This document shows positions 31,919-41,848 of a stretch of 42,272 nucleotides of DNA, piece by piece. The stretch is from an uncultured Clostridia bacterium. GTDB lineage: Bacteria; Bacillota; Clostridia; Christensenellales; Aristaeellaceae. Made by a program: the position numbers and the translations under genes. The notes under the pieces were generated by a model that made no database searches, had not been told where the DNA came from, and was given only the letters and a program-made list of their open reading frames with translations. Where the stretch lies: the NCBI GenBank assembly GCA_946627565.1, contig CAMOVR010000013.1, forward strand, positions 1 through 42,272. Direction: 5' to 3'. The stretch's first letter is position 1; every line of letters begins with the position of its first letter.

Positions 31919-32254
31919 ATGCACCGGTTCAGATGGCCCCTGGCCCTGCTGGGGCTTGTTATGTTTCTCCTTTTCGGCAGGGGACTGGTTACAGGCCCGG
32001 AAGAGGAGTGCACGCCTGTACAGCAGGCACCGTCCTATCCCTGCTACGCGGTGCAGCTTCCCCCATCCGGTGAACAGGAGCTGCCCGGAAGCAGTCAGAG
32101 CGGGCAGACAGGCAAGGAAAGCGCAGCGGTTTTTACGCAGTCCGCTTCATGCTGTGTCTCCTGCACCTGTGACCGCAACGGCATGCCGCTGACCAGCCGG
32201 ACCTGGCGGAAGACCGTGTATCTGGTCTGCCCTCCCGAAGGTGTGCCCGGATAG
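31919..32254 (+). CDS. Small exported or membrane-anchored Cys-containing protein, unknown
   Basis: 111 residues from ATG 31919 with GGGAGG 8 nt upstream. A basic start followed by a hydrophobic segment (about 6-21) looks like a signal anchor. The remainder is Pro/Ser/Gln-rich, with cysteines grouped late (SCCVSCTCDRNG) that might bind metal or form disulfides. I recognise no family. It lies 53 nt before secD and probably shares its promoter. Confidence 0.6.
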   Translation: MHRFRWPLALLGLVMFLLFGRGLVTGPEEECTPVQQAPSYPCYAVQLPPSGEQELPGSSQSGQTGKESAAVFTQSASCCVSCTCDRNGMPLTSRTWRKTVYLVCPPEGVPG

Positions 32255-32307
32255 GGTGAAGCAAAACCTTTATCCGGACAACTGAAATAACAGGGAGGAA
32301 AACTGCT

Positions 32308-33642
32308 ATGAGCAAGCGTAAGAGCTCCAACAGAAAGACCGGCGCCATCGTCGGCCTGTGCGTTCTGCTGGTGCTGACCCTCGTCTGCGGATACCTGGGC
32401 TTCAACGGAATGCCCCTGGACGGCCGCGGACTGTACAAACTGGTTTCCTGGATGCCCACGGTGGATGCGGAAAAGTGGCCGCAGAGCCTGGCACTGGGCC
32501 TGGACCTGCGCGGCGGCGTGTATGTGGAATACTCTGCCGAAAAGCCTGACGACATCGAAGGCTCCTTCGATGCCCTGATGGACGGCACCATCGCCGTGAT
32601 CCAGCAGCGTCTGACGGACAAGGGCTACCCGGAGAGCACCGTGCAGAAGATCAACAACGGCACGGGCATCCGCGTGGAGATCCCGGACGTGACGGATCCG
32701 CAGGCCGTGCTGGACCTGATCGGCACCCCGGCTGAACTGTCCTTCCGCGATCCGGACGGCAACGAGTTCATGACCGGCAAGCAGGTGCAGACCGCATCCT
32801 ATTTCTATGACAACGGCGACCATCAGGTGGCCTTCACCCTCAACAGCGAGGGCGCAGCCACCTTTGCCGAGATGACAGCCAAGTCCATCGGCAAGCAAAT
32901 CGCCATCTATCTGGACAACGAGCTGCTCATCAGCCCCACCGTCCAGTCCGCCATCCCCAACGGCTCCGGCGTCATCAACGGTATGGGCAGTGAAGAGCGT
33001 GCCCGCACCATTGCGGCTCAGATCCAGTCCGGCGCTCTGCCCCTGGTGCTGACCCAGCAGAAGGTGGACACCGTGTCCGCCACCCTGGGCGATGAAGCCC
33101 TGAGCACCTCCATCCAGGCCGCCCTCATCGGCATCCTGCTGGTCATGGTGTTCATGATCATCCGTTACCGCATGAACGGTGTCGTGGCTTCCTGGGCTCT
33201 GTGCATTTACATGATCACCCTGTTCTTCTTCATCGCAGTGGTGCCTGGCATCCAGCTGACCCTGCCGGGTCTTGCCGGTATCGTGCTGGGTATCGGCATG
33301 GCCGTTGACGCCAACGTCATTATCTACGAACGCTTCAACGAAGAAATGCGTGCAGGCCGTCCCGCCCGTGCCGCTGTCCGCGCCGGTTTCAAGAACGCCA
33401 TCAGCGCCATTCTTGACTCCAACGTCACCACCCTCATCGCTGCCGTGGTGCTGCTGATCTACGGCACAGGTTCCGTGCAGGGCTTCGCCAAGACCCTGCT
33501 GCTGGGCGTTCTGGTTTCCATGCTCAGCGCCGTTGTCATCACCCGTCTGCTCATGACCTGGTTCGTGCAGATTGGTCTGACCAGCCCGGCCCTGTACTGC
33601 AGCATGCCTAAGAGCGCCGATGGAAAGGAGGAGCAGAAATGA
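32308..33642 (+). CDS. secD: Protein translocase subunit SecD
   Basis: 444 residues. SecDF uses the proton gradient to pull exported proteins through SecYEG. One N-terminal helix (about 12-31), the GLDLRGGVYVEY motif at the start of the periplasmic/outer P1 region, then five clustered helices with GIGMAVDANVIIYERFNEE, an RND signature, near the C-terminus. The N-terminal part is shorter than in proteobacterial SecD (about 600), as usual in Clostridia. SD GGGAGG 8 nt upstream. Confidence 0.96.
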   Translation: MSKRKSSNRKTGAIVGLCVLLVLTLVCGYLGFNGMPLDGRGLYKLVSWMPTVDAEKWPQSLALGLDLRGGVYVEYSAEKPDDIEGSFDALMDGTIAVIQQRLTDKGYPESTVQKINNGTGIRVEIPDVTDPQAVLDLIGTPAELSFRDPDGNEFMTGKQVQTASYFYDNGDHQVAFTLNSEGAATFAEMTAKSIGKQIAIYLDNELLISPTVQSAIPNGSGVINGMGSEERARTIAAQIQSGALPLVLTQQKVDTVSATLGDEALSTSIQAALIGILLVMVFMIIRYRMNGVVASWALCIYMITLFFFIAVVPGIQLTLPGLAGIVLGIGMAVDANVIIYERFNEEMRAGRPARAAVRAGFKNAISAILDSNVTTLIAAVVLLIYGTGSVQGFAKTLLLGVLVSMLSAVVITRLLMTWFVQIGLTSPALYCSMPKSADGKEEQK

Positions 33643-34553
33643 TGATTAAGGACCGTTCAAAAATCTGCCTGATCGTTTCCGCATGCATTTTTGCCCTTGC
33701 TCTGATCCTGACCGTTTTCGGCCTGGGCATCAACCAGGGCATCGACTTTGCCGGCGGCATGGCCATGCAGTACAGCATGGGCAAGGAAGTCGTCCAGACG
33801 GACGTGGAAGAAGTATTCAACTCCATGGGTATCTCTGCTGCCGTGACGGTGCAGGGCCAGAACCATGATGAAGTGAATATCCGCATTAAGGATATTGCCA
33901 CCGAAGATGTGCAGACCATCCAGCAGCGCTTTGTGGCCGGCATCTCCGAAAAGTACCCGGATGTCAAGCAGAACGGCGAAGTCAACTACGTCGGCCCTGT
34001 GGCCGGCCGTACCCTGCTGGCCAACGCCTTCTGGTCCGTGCTGATTGCCGCAGCCCTCATGCTGCTGTACATCGCCATCCGCTTTGACCTGGCCAGCGGC
34101 CTGGCAGCGGTGTTCGGTCTTCTGCATGACGTGCTGATGATGCTCAGCTTCATGGTGCTGCTCAGGTCCATCATCCAGATGAACTCCACCTTCATCGCAG
34201 CCATGCTGACCATCGTGGGTTACTCCATCAACAACACCATCGTCATCTTCGACAGGATCCGTGAGAACCAGAAGAAGAAGCCCGGCGATCCCCGTGTTGA
34301 GATTGTGAACCGTTCGGTGAAGGAGTGCCTGGGCCGTACCCTGAACACCACCATCACCACCCTTCTGACCATTGTGGCTCTGTATGTCATGGGCGTGGCT
34401 TCCATCAAGGAATTCGCTCTGCCCATCATCATCGGTATCCTCTCCGGTGTGTACTCTGCCAACATGATCAACGGTTATGTGTGGGCCATCCTGGACGAAA
34501 AGATTTCCAGCGCCAGGAAGAACGGCAAAGCCAAGGCAAAGGCCAAGGCCTGA
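33639..34553 (+). CDS. secF: Protein translocase subunit SecF
   Basis: 304 residues. One N-terminal helix, the GINQGIDFAGGMAMQY motif, then five helices with TIVGYSINNTIVIFDRIREN and LNTTITTLLTIVALY. It overlaps secD by 4 nt, with GGAGG 7 nt before the first of two ATGs. A Lys/Ala tail (NGKAKAKAKA) ends the protein inside the cell. Confidence 0.96.
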   Translation: MMIKDRSKICLIVSACIFALALILTVFGLGINQGIDFAGGMAMQYSMGKEVVQTDVEEVFNSMGISAAVTVQGQNHDEVNIRIKDIATEDVQTIQQRFVAGISEKYPDVKQNGEVNYVGPVAGRTLLANAFWSVLIAAALMLLYIAIRFDLASGLAAVFGLLHDVLMMLSFMVLLRSIIQMNSTFIAAMLTIVGYSINNTIVIFDRIRENQKKKPGDPRVEIVNRSVKECLGRTLNTTITTLLTIVALYVMGVASIKEFALPIIIGILSGVYSANMINGYVWAILDEKISSARKNGKAKAKAKA

Positions 34554-34570
34554 TAAGACACTTTTGGACG

Positions 34571-34608
34571 GGAGGGACCTGTTTTCCGGCAGGTTCCTCC
34601 TGTTTGTA
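34571..34608 (+). terminator. Terminator after secF
   Basis: An 11-bp stem (34571-34581 with 34590-34600, one G-U), an 8-nt loop, then TGTTTGTATT. Confidence 0.75.
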
Positions 34609-34684
34609 TTCAGAATATTGTTTTAGGCTGTATTTCTGTTTTGTGTAAGGGAACGGGTTTCCCGGGCAGTTTTGGAGGTTATGC

Positions 34685-37009
34685 ATGCTTCGATACAGAC
34701 CAAGAGGGGTGGAAAGCCGGGAGTGCATCCCGGGGTGTTCTCCGGTGATGAGCAGGCTGCTGCGCAACCGCGGCGTGGACACGGAGGAGAAAGCGGAAAA
34801 ATTCCTGCATCCCTCCCTGCAGGACCTGTACGATCCTTTCCTTATGCAGGACATGGATAAGGCGGTAAACCTGATTCGCCAGGCCGTGGCGGACGGGGTC
34901 AGGGTTCAGATTTACGGGGACTATGATACCGACGGCGTGACAGCCACATCCATCATGATGACCCTCTTTGAAAAACTGGGGGTACAGGCGGATTACCGCA
35001 TTCCAAGCCGCCACAGCGAGGGCTACGGACTGAATGTAAGCGCGGTGAAGGAGATTGCGGCGGACCATGGGCTGCTTATCACGGTGGACTGCGGCATCAA
35101 CAGCTTTGAGGAAGTCCGTCTGGCCAGGGAAATGGGCATGAAGGTCATTGTGTCGGACCACCATGAGGTGCCGGAAACCAGAGTGCCCGCGGATGCGGTG
35201 CTCAACCCCCTCTACGGCGACTATCCCTTCAGGAGGCTTTGCGGCGCGGGGGTGGCCCTGAAGATCGGCCAGGCCATTCTGGGGGATGCGTTTGTCCGGG
35301 AGGTCATTGACCTGGCTGCACTGGCCACAGTGGCGGACGTGGTGCCCCTCATCGATGAAAACCGGGTCATTGTGAAATACGGCCTTATGCAGATGGATAC
35401 CCTCAAAAGGCCCGGCCTGGCCGCCATGATCCGTCTGGCGGGCTGCAACCCGCCCCTGACCAGCGAAGACCTGGCCTTCCGCATCGGACCCCGCATCAAC
35501 GCCGGGGGACGGCTGGAGGATGCAGGACAGTGCGTGGAACTGCTGACGGGGAAGGACCCGGAGACGGTGGAAAAGATCGCGCAGCATCTGGAGGAAAACA
35601 ACCGCCACCGGCAGACCATGCAGAATCAGATCACGGAACTTGCGGAAGTACAGCTTAAGGAAACCCTGGACCTGTATGATGACCGGGCCATTGTGGTGAT
35701 GGGGAAGGACTGGAACACGGGGGTTGTGGGCCTTGCCGCGGGCAGACTGTGCGAAAAGTACAACATGCCGGCGGTGGTGCTGACGGAAAGGGACGGCATT
35801 GCCACCGGCAGCTGCCGCTCCATTCCCGGGGTGAACATCCATGCCATGCTGTGCAGGTGCGCGGATCTGTTCATGCGCTTTGGAGGCCACGAACAGGCGG
35901 CGGGCCTGACCATGGACCCGGCCCTGGTGCCGGAGCTGAGGCGCAGGCTTAACCTGTATATCCGGGAAGCGTGTGACGATGACTGTTTCGTCCCCGCGGC
36001 GGATTACGATATGCCCCTGCACCTGAGGGAAGTCAGCCTGAACTTCATAGATGAACTCAGGAGTCTTGAGCCCACAGGCTTTGCCAATCCGCCGGCAGGC
36101 TTTTACTGCCCGGACGTGACCGTGCAGGAAGCCAGGACCGTGGGCAAGGACGGCGCCCACCTGAAGCTGACCATCCTTGAGGAAGGCGCCATGATGGATG
36201 GCATCGCCTTTCATATGGGTTCCATGTGGGAGGGACAGCTGAGCCGGGTGGACGTGCTGTACACCCCCGAGCGCAATGAATACATGGGCCGTGTGAAGCC
36301 CCAGGCCCACGTGGAAGCCCTGCGCCGGGCTGAGGGAACCGGGGCCATACCGCCTGACGGAAGGATTTTTCCTCACCTTCTGCAGGAAATATGTGACCTT
36401 TCGTCGAAAGATACATGCATTCTTGGAGAAGGGGTGCAGACCTGCACCCGCACCCAGGCCCTGGCGGAAAGCCGGGGAACCCTGCTGGTGGGCCACTATG
36501 CCGCCACGGCAAAGGATATGGCCGCCAGAGGGGAGATGAATGTGTGCATCCGGGCTGCAGACGACATAAGGCCTTTCAGGACACTGCTGATCTGCCCGGA
36601 CTTCAGGAAGCTTAAGGATGTGTGGAAGCGGATCATCCTTCTGGACGGGGATGTGCTGCCCGGGGAAGTTCAGGCCCTGAGGGAAGCCTGCCCGAGAGCG
36701 GAGATACTTGCCTTAAACGGCGGGGAATTCCGGGAGGAGATGAAGCGTCTTCAGCTGGATACCGGGAAGATCCGGGAGGTCTATGTCAGGCTGAGGGAAG
36801 CTGACAGGGCACGGAGAAGGCCGGATGCTGCGAGCCTGATGCAGGAGCTGGGCCTGACCGTGGGTCAGTTCCTGACGGCCCTTGAGAGTCTCAGCGAGGT
36901 TGACCTGATCCGCTACACCATAAAGCCCTTTACCGTACGCATGCTGCCTGTGAAGAAGGCAAGCCCGGATGACAGCCGGATCATGCGCTACATAAGGAGC
37001 ATACAGTAA
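34685..37009 (+). CDS. recJ: Single-stranded-DNA-specific exonuclease RecJ
   Basis: 774 residues. RecJ degrades ssDNA 5'-3' in recombination and repair. DHH phosphoesterase motifs: DYDTDG near residue 79, VDCGIN, SDHHE near 158; DHHA1 region with GKDWNTGVVGLAAGRL and the GGHEQAAG motif near 402; then an OB-fold. A C-terminal domain of about 220 residues (from about 555) is present as in Bacillus RecJ. SD GGAGG 6 nt before the ATG. First of the recJ-rel-dtd-MBL-hemZ block. Confidence 0.95.
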   Translation: MLRYRPRGVESRECIPGCSPVMSRLLRNRGVDTEEKAEKFLHPSLQDLYDPFLMQDMDKAVNLIRQAVADGVRVQIYGDYDTDGVTATSIMMTLFEKLGVQADYRIPSRHSEGYGLNVSAVKEIAADHGLLITVDCGINSFEEVRLAREMGMKVIVSDHHEVPETRVPADAVLNPLYGDYPFRRLCGAGVALKIGQAILGDAFVREVIDLAALATVADVVPLIDENRVIVKYGLMQMDTLKRPGLAAMIRLAGCNPPLTSEDLAFRIGPRINAGGRLEDAGQCVELLTGKDPETVEKIAQHLEENNRHRQTMQNQITELAEVQLKETLDLYDDRAIVVMGKDWNTGVVGLAAGRLCEKYNMPAVVLTERDGIATGSCRSIPGVNIHAMLCRCADLFMRFGGHEQAAGLTMDPALVPELRRRLNLYIREACDDDCFVPAADYDMPLHLREVSLNFIDELRSLEPTGFANPPAGFYCPDVTVQEARTVGKDGAHLKLTILEEGAMMDGIAFHMGSMWEGQLSRVDVLYTPERNEYMGRVKPQAHVEALRRAEGTGAIPPDGRIFPHLLQEICDLSSKDTCILGEGVQTCTRTQALAESRGTLLVGHYAATAKDMAARGEMNVCIRAADDIRPFRTLLICPDFRKLKDVWKRIILLDGDVLPGEVQALREACPRAEILALNGGEFREEMKRLQLDTGKIREVYVRLREADRARRRPDAASLMQELGLTVGQFLTALESLSEVDLIRYTIKPFTVRMLPVKKASPDDSRIMRYIRSIQ

Positions 37010-37046
37010 GAAGACAGTATGGAGAATCACAGAAGGGAGGATGCCT

Positions 37047-39221
37047 ATGACTTCCGTTTTTGAAGAGATGCCCCTGGACCAGATGCTGGCCAGAGTGAAG
37101 AAATACAATCCCGGTGACGGATACAAGATTGTGGAAAAGGCCTACCATTTTGCGGAAAAGGCGCATGAAGGGGTAAAACGCAAAAGCGGGGAACCCTATT
37201 TCTCCCATCCTGTATTTGTAGCCAGCATTCTCACGGAGTTGATGATCGATCCCCCCACCATTGCAGCGGGGCTCCTTCATGACACACTGGAGGATGTGGA
37301 CTGGGTCACCCGGGACGTGCTCAGGGCGGAGTTCGGGGATGAAATCACCGAACTGGTGGACGGGGTGACCAAACTCAACCGGCTGGATTTTGCCAACCGG
37401 GAACAGGCCCAGGCGGAGAGCCTGCGCAAGATGATCCTGGCCATGAGCAAGGACATCCGGGTGGTGCTCATAAAGCTGGCCGACCGCCTGCACAACATGC
37501 GCACCCTGCGCTACCAGGCACCGGAAAGGCAGGTTCCCATCGCCATTGAGACCAGGGACATCTACGCGCCCCTGGCACACCGTCTGGGTGTATACACCAT
37601 CAAGACGGAGCTGGAGGACCTGGCCCTGCGCTACATCGACCCGGAAGGCTACCAGATGCTGGTGCAGAAGGTGGGCATGAAGCGGGCCGAGCGGGAAGCC
37701 AGCATACGCATGGTGATCAGTGCCCTGTCAGAAAAACTGGATGAGAACCATATCCACTTTGACATAGACGGGCGTCCCAAGCATTTCTACTCCATCTACA
37801 AGAAGATGAAGCTCCAGAACAAGCCCTTTGAGCAGATCTATGACCTGATCGCCATCCGGGTGATTGTGGATACCGTGCAGGACTGCTATGCGGTGCTGGG
37901 CATTGTCCATACCCTCTGGCCCCAGATGCCGGGCAGGTTCAAGGACTATATCTCCCTGCCCAAGGGGAACATGTACCAGTCGCTGCACACCACGGTCATT
38001 GGCCGGCAGGATTCCGTGGCCTTCCCCTTTGAAGTCCAGATCCGCACCTGGGAAATGCACCGGGTGGCGGAGTACGGCATTGCCGCCCACTGGAGATACA
38101 AGGAGGGCGGCGGGTCCCCCACGGACCTGGACAACAAGCTCTACTGGGTGCGGCAGATTCTGGACTGGCAGAGCGATACCAGGGATTCCAAGGAATTTGT
38201 GGATACCCTGAAGGTTGACCTGTTTGCCGAAGAAGTTTTCATGTTTACCCCCAAGGGGGACGTCAAGAGCATGCCCAAGGGCGCCACGGCACTGGACTTT
38301 GCCTATGCGATACATTCCGAGGTGGGAAACCACTGCGTGGGCGCCAAGGTCAACGGCCGCATCGTTCCCCTGGACACGGTGCTGCAGACCGGGGACTGGG
38401 TGGAGATTCTGACCAGTGCCGGGTCCAAGGGCCCCTCCACAGACTGGCTGCGCATCTGCAAGACGCCTCAGGCCAGGTCGAAGATCCGGGCGTGTCTTAA
38501 AAAGCAGCTGCGGGAAGAAAACATTGTCATGGGCCGGAACATGGTGGAGCACGAGAGCAAGCGCCGGGGTGCAAACCTGTCAGAGCTGCTGGTGCCCGAA
38601 TACTATGAAGGGCTGCTGCGCAAGTACGGTTTCCAGGAACTGGAAGATGTTTTCGGTGCCGTAGGTTACGGCAGCATGTCTTCCAGCTATGTGGTTTCCA
38701 GGCTCATGGAAGAACAGAGGGCCCGGGAACCCCAGGTTCCCAGGGTGGAAAACACGCGGCCCCAGGGTCATATCAGCAACGGCATATACCTGGAAGGCAA
38801 TGAGGATATGGATATTCCGGTGCGTTTTGCCAAGTGCTGTTCCCCGGTGCCCGGGGACGAGATTGTGGGCTACATCACCCGGGGACGCGGCGTGACGATC
38901 CACAAGGCGGAATGCAAAAACGCCCAGTGCGGTGACAAGGAAAGACAGGTCAAAGTGGCCTGGGCCAACACGGAGACGGGTACCTTCTGCGTATCCATCA
39001 AGGTTCTGGCAACGGACCATGTGGGTCTGCTGGGCGAGGTGACCATGTTCATCGCAAGCCTGGGGGTGCCCATCCGCAATTCCTCCTCCGGGACGGACAA
39101 AAACCAGCTTGCCACCATTCGTCTGGTGCTGGAAGTCAAATCCAGGGAACAGATGGATTCCGTCATCCGGCAGCTGCAGTACCGCAACGATGTGCTGGAG
39201 GTAATCAGAACAACAGGCTGA
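37047..39221 (+). CDS. rel: Bifunctional (p)ppGpp synthetase/hydrolase
   Basis: 724 residues, the stringent-response enzyme. HD hydrolase domain (about 30-180; FSHPVFVASIL, HDTLEDVDW, ADRLHNMRTL), synthetase domain (about 215-340; FKDYISLPKGNMYQSLHTTV), TGS domain (about 380-440; VFMFTPKGDVKSMPKGATALDFAYAI), a helical/zinc-finger-like region with AKCCSPVPGDEI, and a C-terminal ACT domain (about 650-724). Both catalytic domains look intact. The ATG at 37047 is 6 nt after GGGAGG; the ATG at 37041 touches the SD. Confidence 0.96.
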   Translation: MTSVFEEMPLDQMLARVKKYNPGDGYKIVEKAYHFAEKAHEGVKRKSGEPYFSHPVFVASILTELMIDPPTIAAGLLHDTLEDVDWVTRDVLRAEFGDEITELVDGVTKLNRLDFANREQAQAESLRKMILAMSKDIRVVLIKLADRLHNMRTLRYQAPERQVPIAIETRDIYAPLAHRLGVYTIKTELEDLALRYIDPEGYQMLVQKVGMKRAEREASIRMVISALSEKLDENHIHFDIDGRPKHFYSIYKKMKLQNKPFEQIYDLIAIRVIVDTVQDCYAVLGIVHTLWPQMPGRFKDYISLPKGNMYQSLHTTVIGRQDSVAFPFEVQIRTWEMHRVAEYGIAAHWRYKEGGGSPTDLDNKLYWVRQILDWQSDTRDSKEFVDTLKVDLFAEEVFMFTPKGDVKSMPKGATALDFAYAIHSEVGNHCVGAKVNGRIVPLDTVLQTGDWVEILTSAGSKGPSTDWLRICKTPQARSKIRACLKKQLREENIVMGRNMVEHESKRRGANLSELLVPEYYEGLLRKYGFQELEDVFGAVGYGSMSSSYVVSRLMEEQRAREPQVPRVENTRPQGHISNGIYLEGNEDMDIPVRFAKCCSPVPGDEIVGYITRGRGVTIHKAECKNAQCGDKERQVKVAWANTETGTFCVSIKVLATDHVGLLGEVTMFIASLGVPIRNSSSGTDKNQLATIRLVLEVKSREQMDSVIRQLQYRNDVLEVIRTTG

Positions 39222-39236
39222 AGGGGAGAAAATGAG

Positions 39237-39686
39237 ATGCGCTGTGTGATTCAGCGGGTGACCGAAGCGTCCGTGAAGGCGGAAGGAAAGCTGTCCGGAC
39301 AGATTCAGCAGGGCTTCATGGTGCTCATCGGGGTCAGTGTCCGGGACACGGAGAAGGACGTGGCATACATGGCCGGGAAGGTGCCCAACCTGCGCATCTT
39401 TGAGGATGACCAGGGGAAGATGAACCGGTCCCTGCTGGATGTGGGCGGTTCCATCCTGGCCGTGTCCCAGTTCACCCTCTACGGTGATGCCCGGGGCGGA
39501 AGACGCCCCGGCTTTACCGATGCAGCCCGGCCCGAGGAGGCAAACCGGCTCTATGAACAGCTGGTGGAAGCCTGGCGGGGCATGGGGGTGCATGTGGAGA
39601 CCGGCGTGTTCCGCACGGACATGAAGGTGTCGCTGGTCAATGACGGCCCTGTGACCATTCTCATGGATTCGGAAAAGACGTTTTAG
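39237..39686 (+). CDS. dtd: D-aminoacyl-tRNA deacylase
   Basis: 149 residues, full length. It removes D-amino acids wrongly attached to tRNA. Hallmark motifs are the catalytic SQFTLYGD (near residue 78-85) and the cross-subunit VNDGPVT (near 135). GGGGAG is 8 nt before the start, 15 nt after rel. Confidence 0.97.
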   Translation: MRCVIQRVTEASVKAEGKLSGQIQQGFMVLIGVSVRDTEKDVAYMAGKVPNLRIFEDDQGKMNRSLLDVGGSILAVSQFTLYGDARGGRRPGFTDAARPEEANRLYEQLVEAWRGMGVHVETGVFRTDMKVSLVNDGPVTILMDSEKTF

Positions 39687-39699
39687 CGGAGGCAGAAGC

Positions 39700-40302
39700 G
39701 TGGATTTGAAAATCGGACAGCTCCGGGTGCGCACCATCTGTGTGGGCCCGGTGGGCACCAACTGTTATGTTCTCTTCCTGCAGGGACGGAATGACTGCGT
39801 GGTGATCGATCCCGGGGATGAGAGCGGACGGATTCGCAGGGCAGCGGATGGCAGACGGATTGATGCCATCCTTTTTACGCATGGACACTTCGACCATTTT
39901 GACGGGGCGAAGGGGATCCTTGAGAAGGACACCAGGGTATACATCCATTCCCTGGATGAGGAGATGCTCTCCAATCCGCGGTACAATGCGTCATACATGT
40001 TCACGGGCCAGGAGGCCACGGGACCTGCGGTGACGGACCGGGTTCAGGACGGGGACCTGGTGCATGCCGCGGGCATGGATTTTCAGGTGCTGCATACCCC
40101 GGGCCATACCCGGGGAAGTGTCTGCTATTTTCTCAAGATGCCGGAAGGGGAGAAGGACCTGCTGTTCACCGGGGACACCGTCATGGCCATGGGGTACGGC
40201 CGGACGGACCTGTACGGGGGAGACCAGGCGGAGATGATGGCAAGCCTTGAAAAACTGCGTCCATGGCTTCAGACCTGCAGGATTCTGGGAGGGCACAACT
40301 GA
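39700..40302 (+). CDS. Metallo-beta-lactamase-fold hydrolase
   Basis: 200 residues of the glyoxalase-II-like (YqgX) group. Metal motifs THGHFDHFDG near 65, HTPGHTRGSVCYF near 130 and FTGDTVM near 158. The chain stops at GGHN, so it ends directly after the last metal His, without the usual tail (family members normally continue GHGPxTTI); it overlaps hemZ by one base. GTG start with GGAGG 7 nt upstream. Confidence 0.92.
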   Translation: MDLKIGQLRVRTICVGPVGTNCYVLFLQGRNDCVVIDPGDESGRIRRAADGRRIDAILFTHGHFDHFDGAKGILEKDTRVYIHSLDEEMLSNPRYNASYMFTGQEATGPAVTDRVQDGDLVHAAGMDFQVLHTPGHTRGSVCYFLKMPEGEKDLLFTGDTVMAMGYGRTDLYGGDQAEMMASLEKLRPWLQTCRILGGHN

Positions 40303-41762
40303 TGGCCTTTATGCGGACGGCACAGGGGGATACGCCCCGGTACCTGGATACCATCCTGCTGGACCTTACCCACCTGACCCAGCTCTTCCGCCTGCCCGAC
40401 AGCGTGTGGGATACGGACCGCTTCAGCTTTGACATGCTGGAGGAAGACGGATGCTATGTCTGTATCTTTCATGGAGACGGGAAAGAAAGGCGGGGCATGT
40501 GCCCCATTCCGGATGCGGAGGATGAAAGAATCCGGGAACTGCACCGCAAGCGTGCCTGCCGCAGACTCTGCCGGCAGACTTGCTATGAACTGCTCCGGGA
40601 AGTGACGGGGGTTCATCCGCCATGGGGGTCCATGACGGGCATCCGGCCCACCCACCTGTTCTATGAGGCCCTGGAAAAGGGCCTGAGCATGAAAGATGCC
40701 GGGGCTGAGCTGGTGCGCAGTTTTGATATCCTGCCGGATAAGGCGGACCTCCTCCGGGAAACCGTGGAAACCCAGATGCTGCTGCCTCCTCCCGGGGATG
40801 CCTGGGCGGATGTGTATATCGGGATTCCCTTCTGCACCACCCGCTGCACCTACTGTTCCTTTTCCAGCGGGGAGCTGGGGGACGGGCATCTGGTGGAGCC
40901 CTACCTGAAGGCACTGTTTGCGGAAATGCGCCTGGGAAGGGAAATTCTTCAGGACAGCGGCAGGAAGCTCCGGGCTCTGTATGTGGGCGGAGGAACCCCC
41001 ACATCCCTTGGTGAAAGGGATTTCCGGCGCCTGCTGGATGAGGTGACGGACTGTTTCCCGGGGGCCATGGAGTATACGGTGGAGGCCGGCAGGCCGGACA
41101 CCCTGACCATGGACAAGCTCAGGGCCATACGGGAACATGGGATCCGCCGGATCTCCATCAACCCCCAGACCATGAACGACAGGACACTTCAGGTTATCGG
41201 CCGGGCCCATACCGCCGCGCAGGTGTATGAGGCCTATGCCATGGCCCGGGAGGCGGAAATCGGGCACATCAACATGGATGTCATTGCGGGCCTGCCCGGG
41301 GAGGATCTTACGGCCTTTCAAAAGACCATGGAGGCGGCCCTGGAACTGAAGCCCGAGAGCCTGACGGTCCATACCCTGGCCATCAAGCGGACCAGCCGTC
41401 TGCAGATTGAAAAATGGCCTCTTCCCGACGGGGAGGAGACCGGAAAAATGGTGGATCTTGGAAGGACAACCGCCCGGGAACTCCATATGCATCCCTATTA
41501 TCTTTACCGGCAGAAATACATGGCAGGAAATCTGGAAAACGTGGGCTATGCCCTGAGCGGTCATGCCTGCCAGTACAATGTGGACATCATGGAGGAGCAC
41601 ACCCACATTCTGGCCTTCGGTGCCGGCGGGATCTCCAAGCGGGTCTTCCCGGAGGAAGGCCACATCGAGCGGCAGCCCAATGTGAGCAATATTGATGTGT
41701 ATCTGGACAGGTACCAGGAGATGGCACAGCGCAAGCGGGAACTGTTCCTGGGTACAACATGA
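40302..41762 (+). CDS. hemZ: Radical SAM protein, HemZ-type (coproporphyrinogen dehydrogenase-like)
   Basis: 486 residues. A 160-residue N-terminal region is followed by a HemN-like radical SAM domain: CTTRCTYC near residue 177-184 binds the 4Fe-4S cluster, then YVGGGTPTSL, TVEAGRPDTL, RISINPQTMN and MDVIAGLPGED. HemZ lies in this position after rel-dtd-MBL across Clostridia. Whether it makes protoporphyrinogen or has another role is open; no other haem gene is in the window. GGGAGG is 9 nt before the ATG at 40302. Confidence 0.93.
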   Translation: MAFMRTAQGDTPRYLDTILLDLTHLTQLFRLPDSVWDTDRFSFDMLEEDGCYVCIFHGDGKERRGMCPIPDAEDERIRELHRKRACRRLCRQTCYELLREVTGVHPPWGSMTGIRPTHLFYEALEKGLSMKDAGAELVRSFDILPDKADLLRETVETQMLLPPPGDAWADVYIGIPFCTTRCTYCSFSSGELGDGHLVEPYLKALFAEMRLGREILQDSGRKLRALYVGGGTPTSLGERDFRRLLDEVTDCFPGAMEYTVEAGRPDTLTMDKLRAIREHGIRRISINPQTMNDRTLQVIGRAHTAAQVYEAYAMAREAEIGHINMDVIAGLPGEDLTAFQKTMEAALELKPESLTVHTLAIKRTSRLQIEKWPLPDGEETGKMVDLGRTTARELHMHPYYLYRQKYMAGNLENVGYALSGHACQYNVDIMEEHTHILAFGAGGISKRVFPEEGHIERQPNVSNIDVYLDRYQEMAQRKRELFLGTT

Positions 41763-41786
41763 GCAGAACTGCATATGAAAAGTAGC

Positions 41787-41818
41787 ACCGGCCTGAAGCC
41801 TTTTCGGGTCGGTTTTTT
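41787..41818 (+). terminator. Terminator of the recJ-hemZ operon
   Basis: An 11-bp stem (41787-41797 with 41803-41813) with two G-U pairs that form only on the plus strand, then TTTTT. Confidence 0.88.
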
Positions 41819-41833
41819 ACCGTTTGTTCAGGC

Positions 41834-41842
41834 CTGATATGA
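41834..41842 (+). promoter_or_regulatory. Extended -10 promoter of the candidate structured RNA
   Basis: TGATATGAT (41834-41842) is an extended -10; a -35 is not clear. The RNA would start about 41849, where the closing helix begins. Confidence 0.55.
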
Positions 41843-41848
41843 TACACA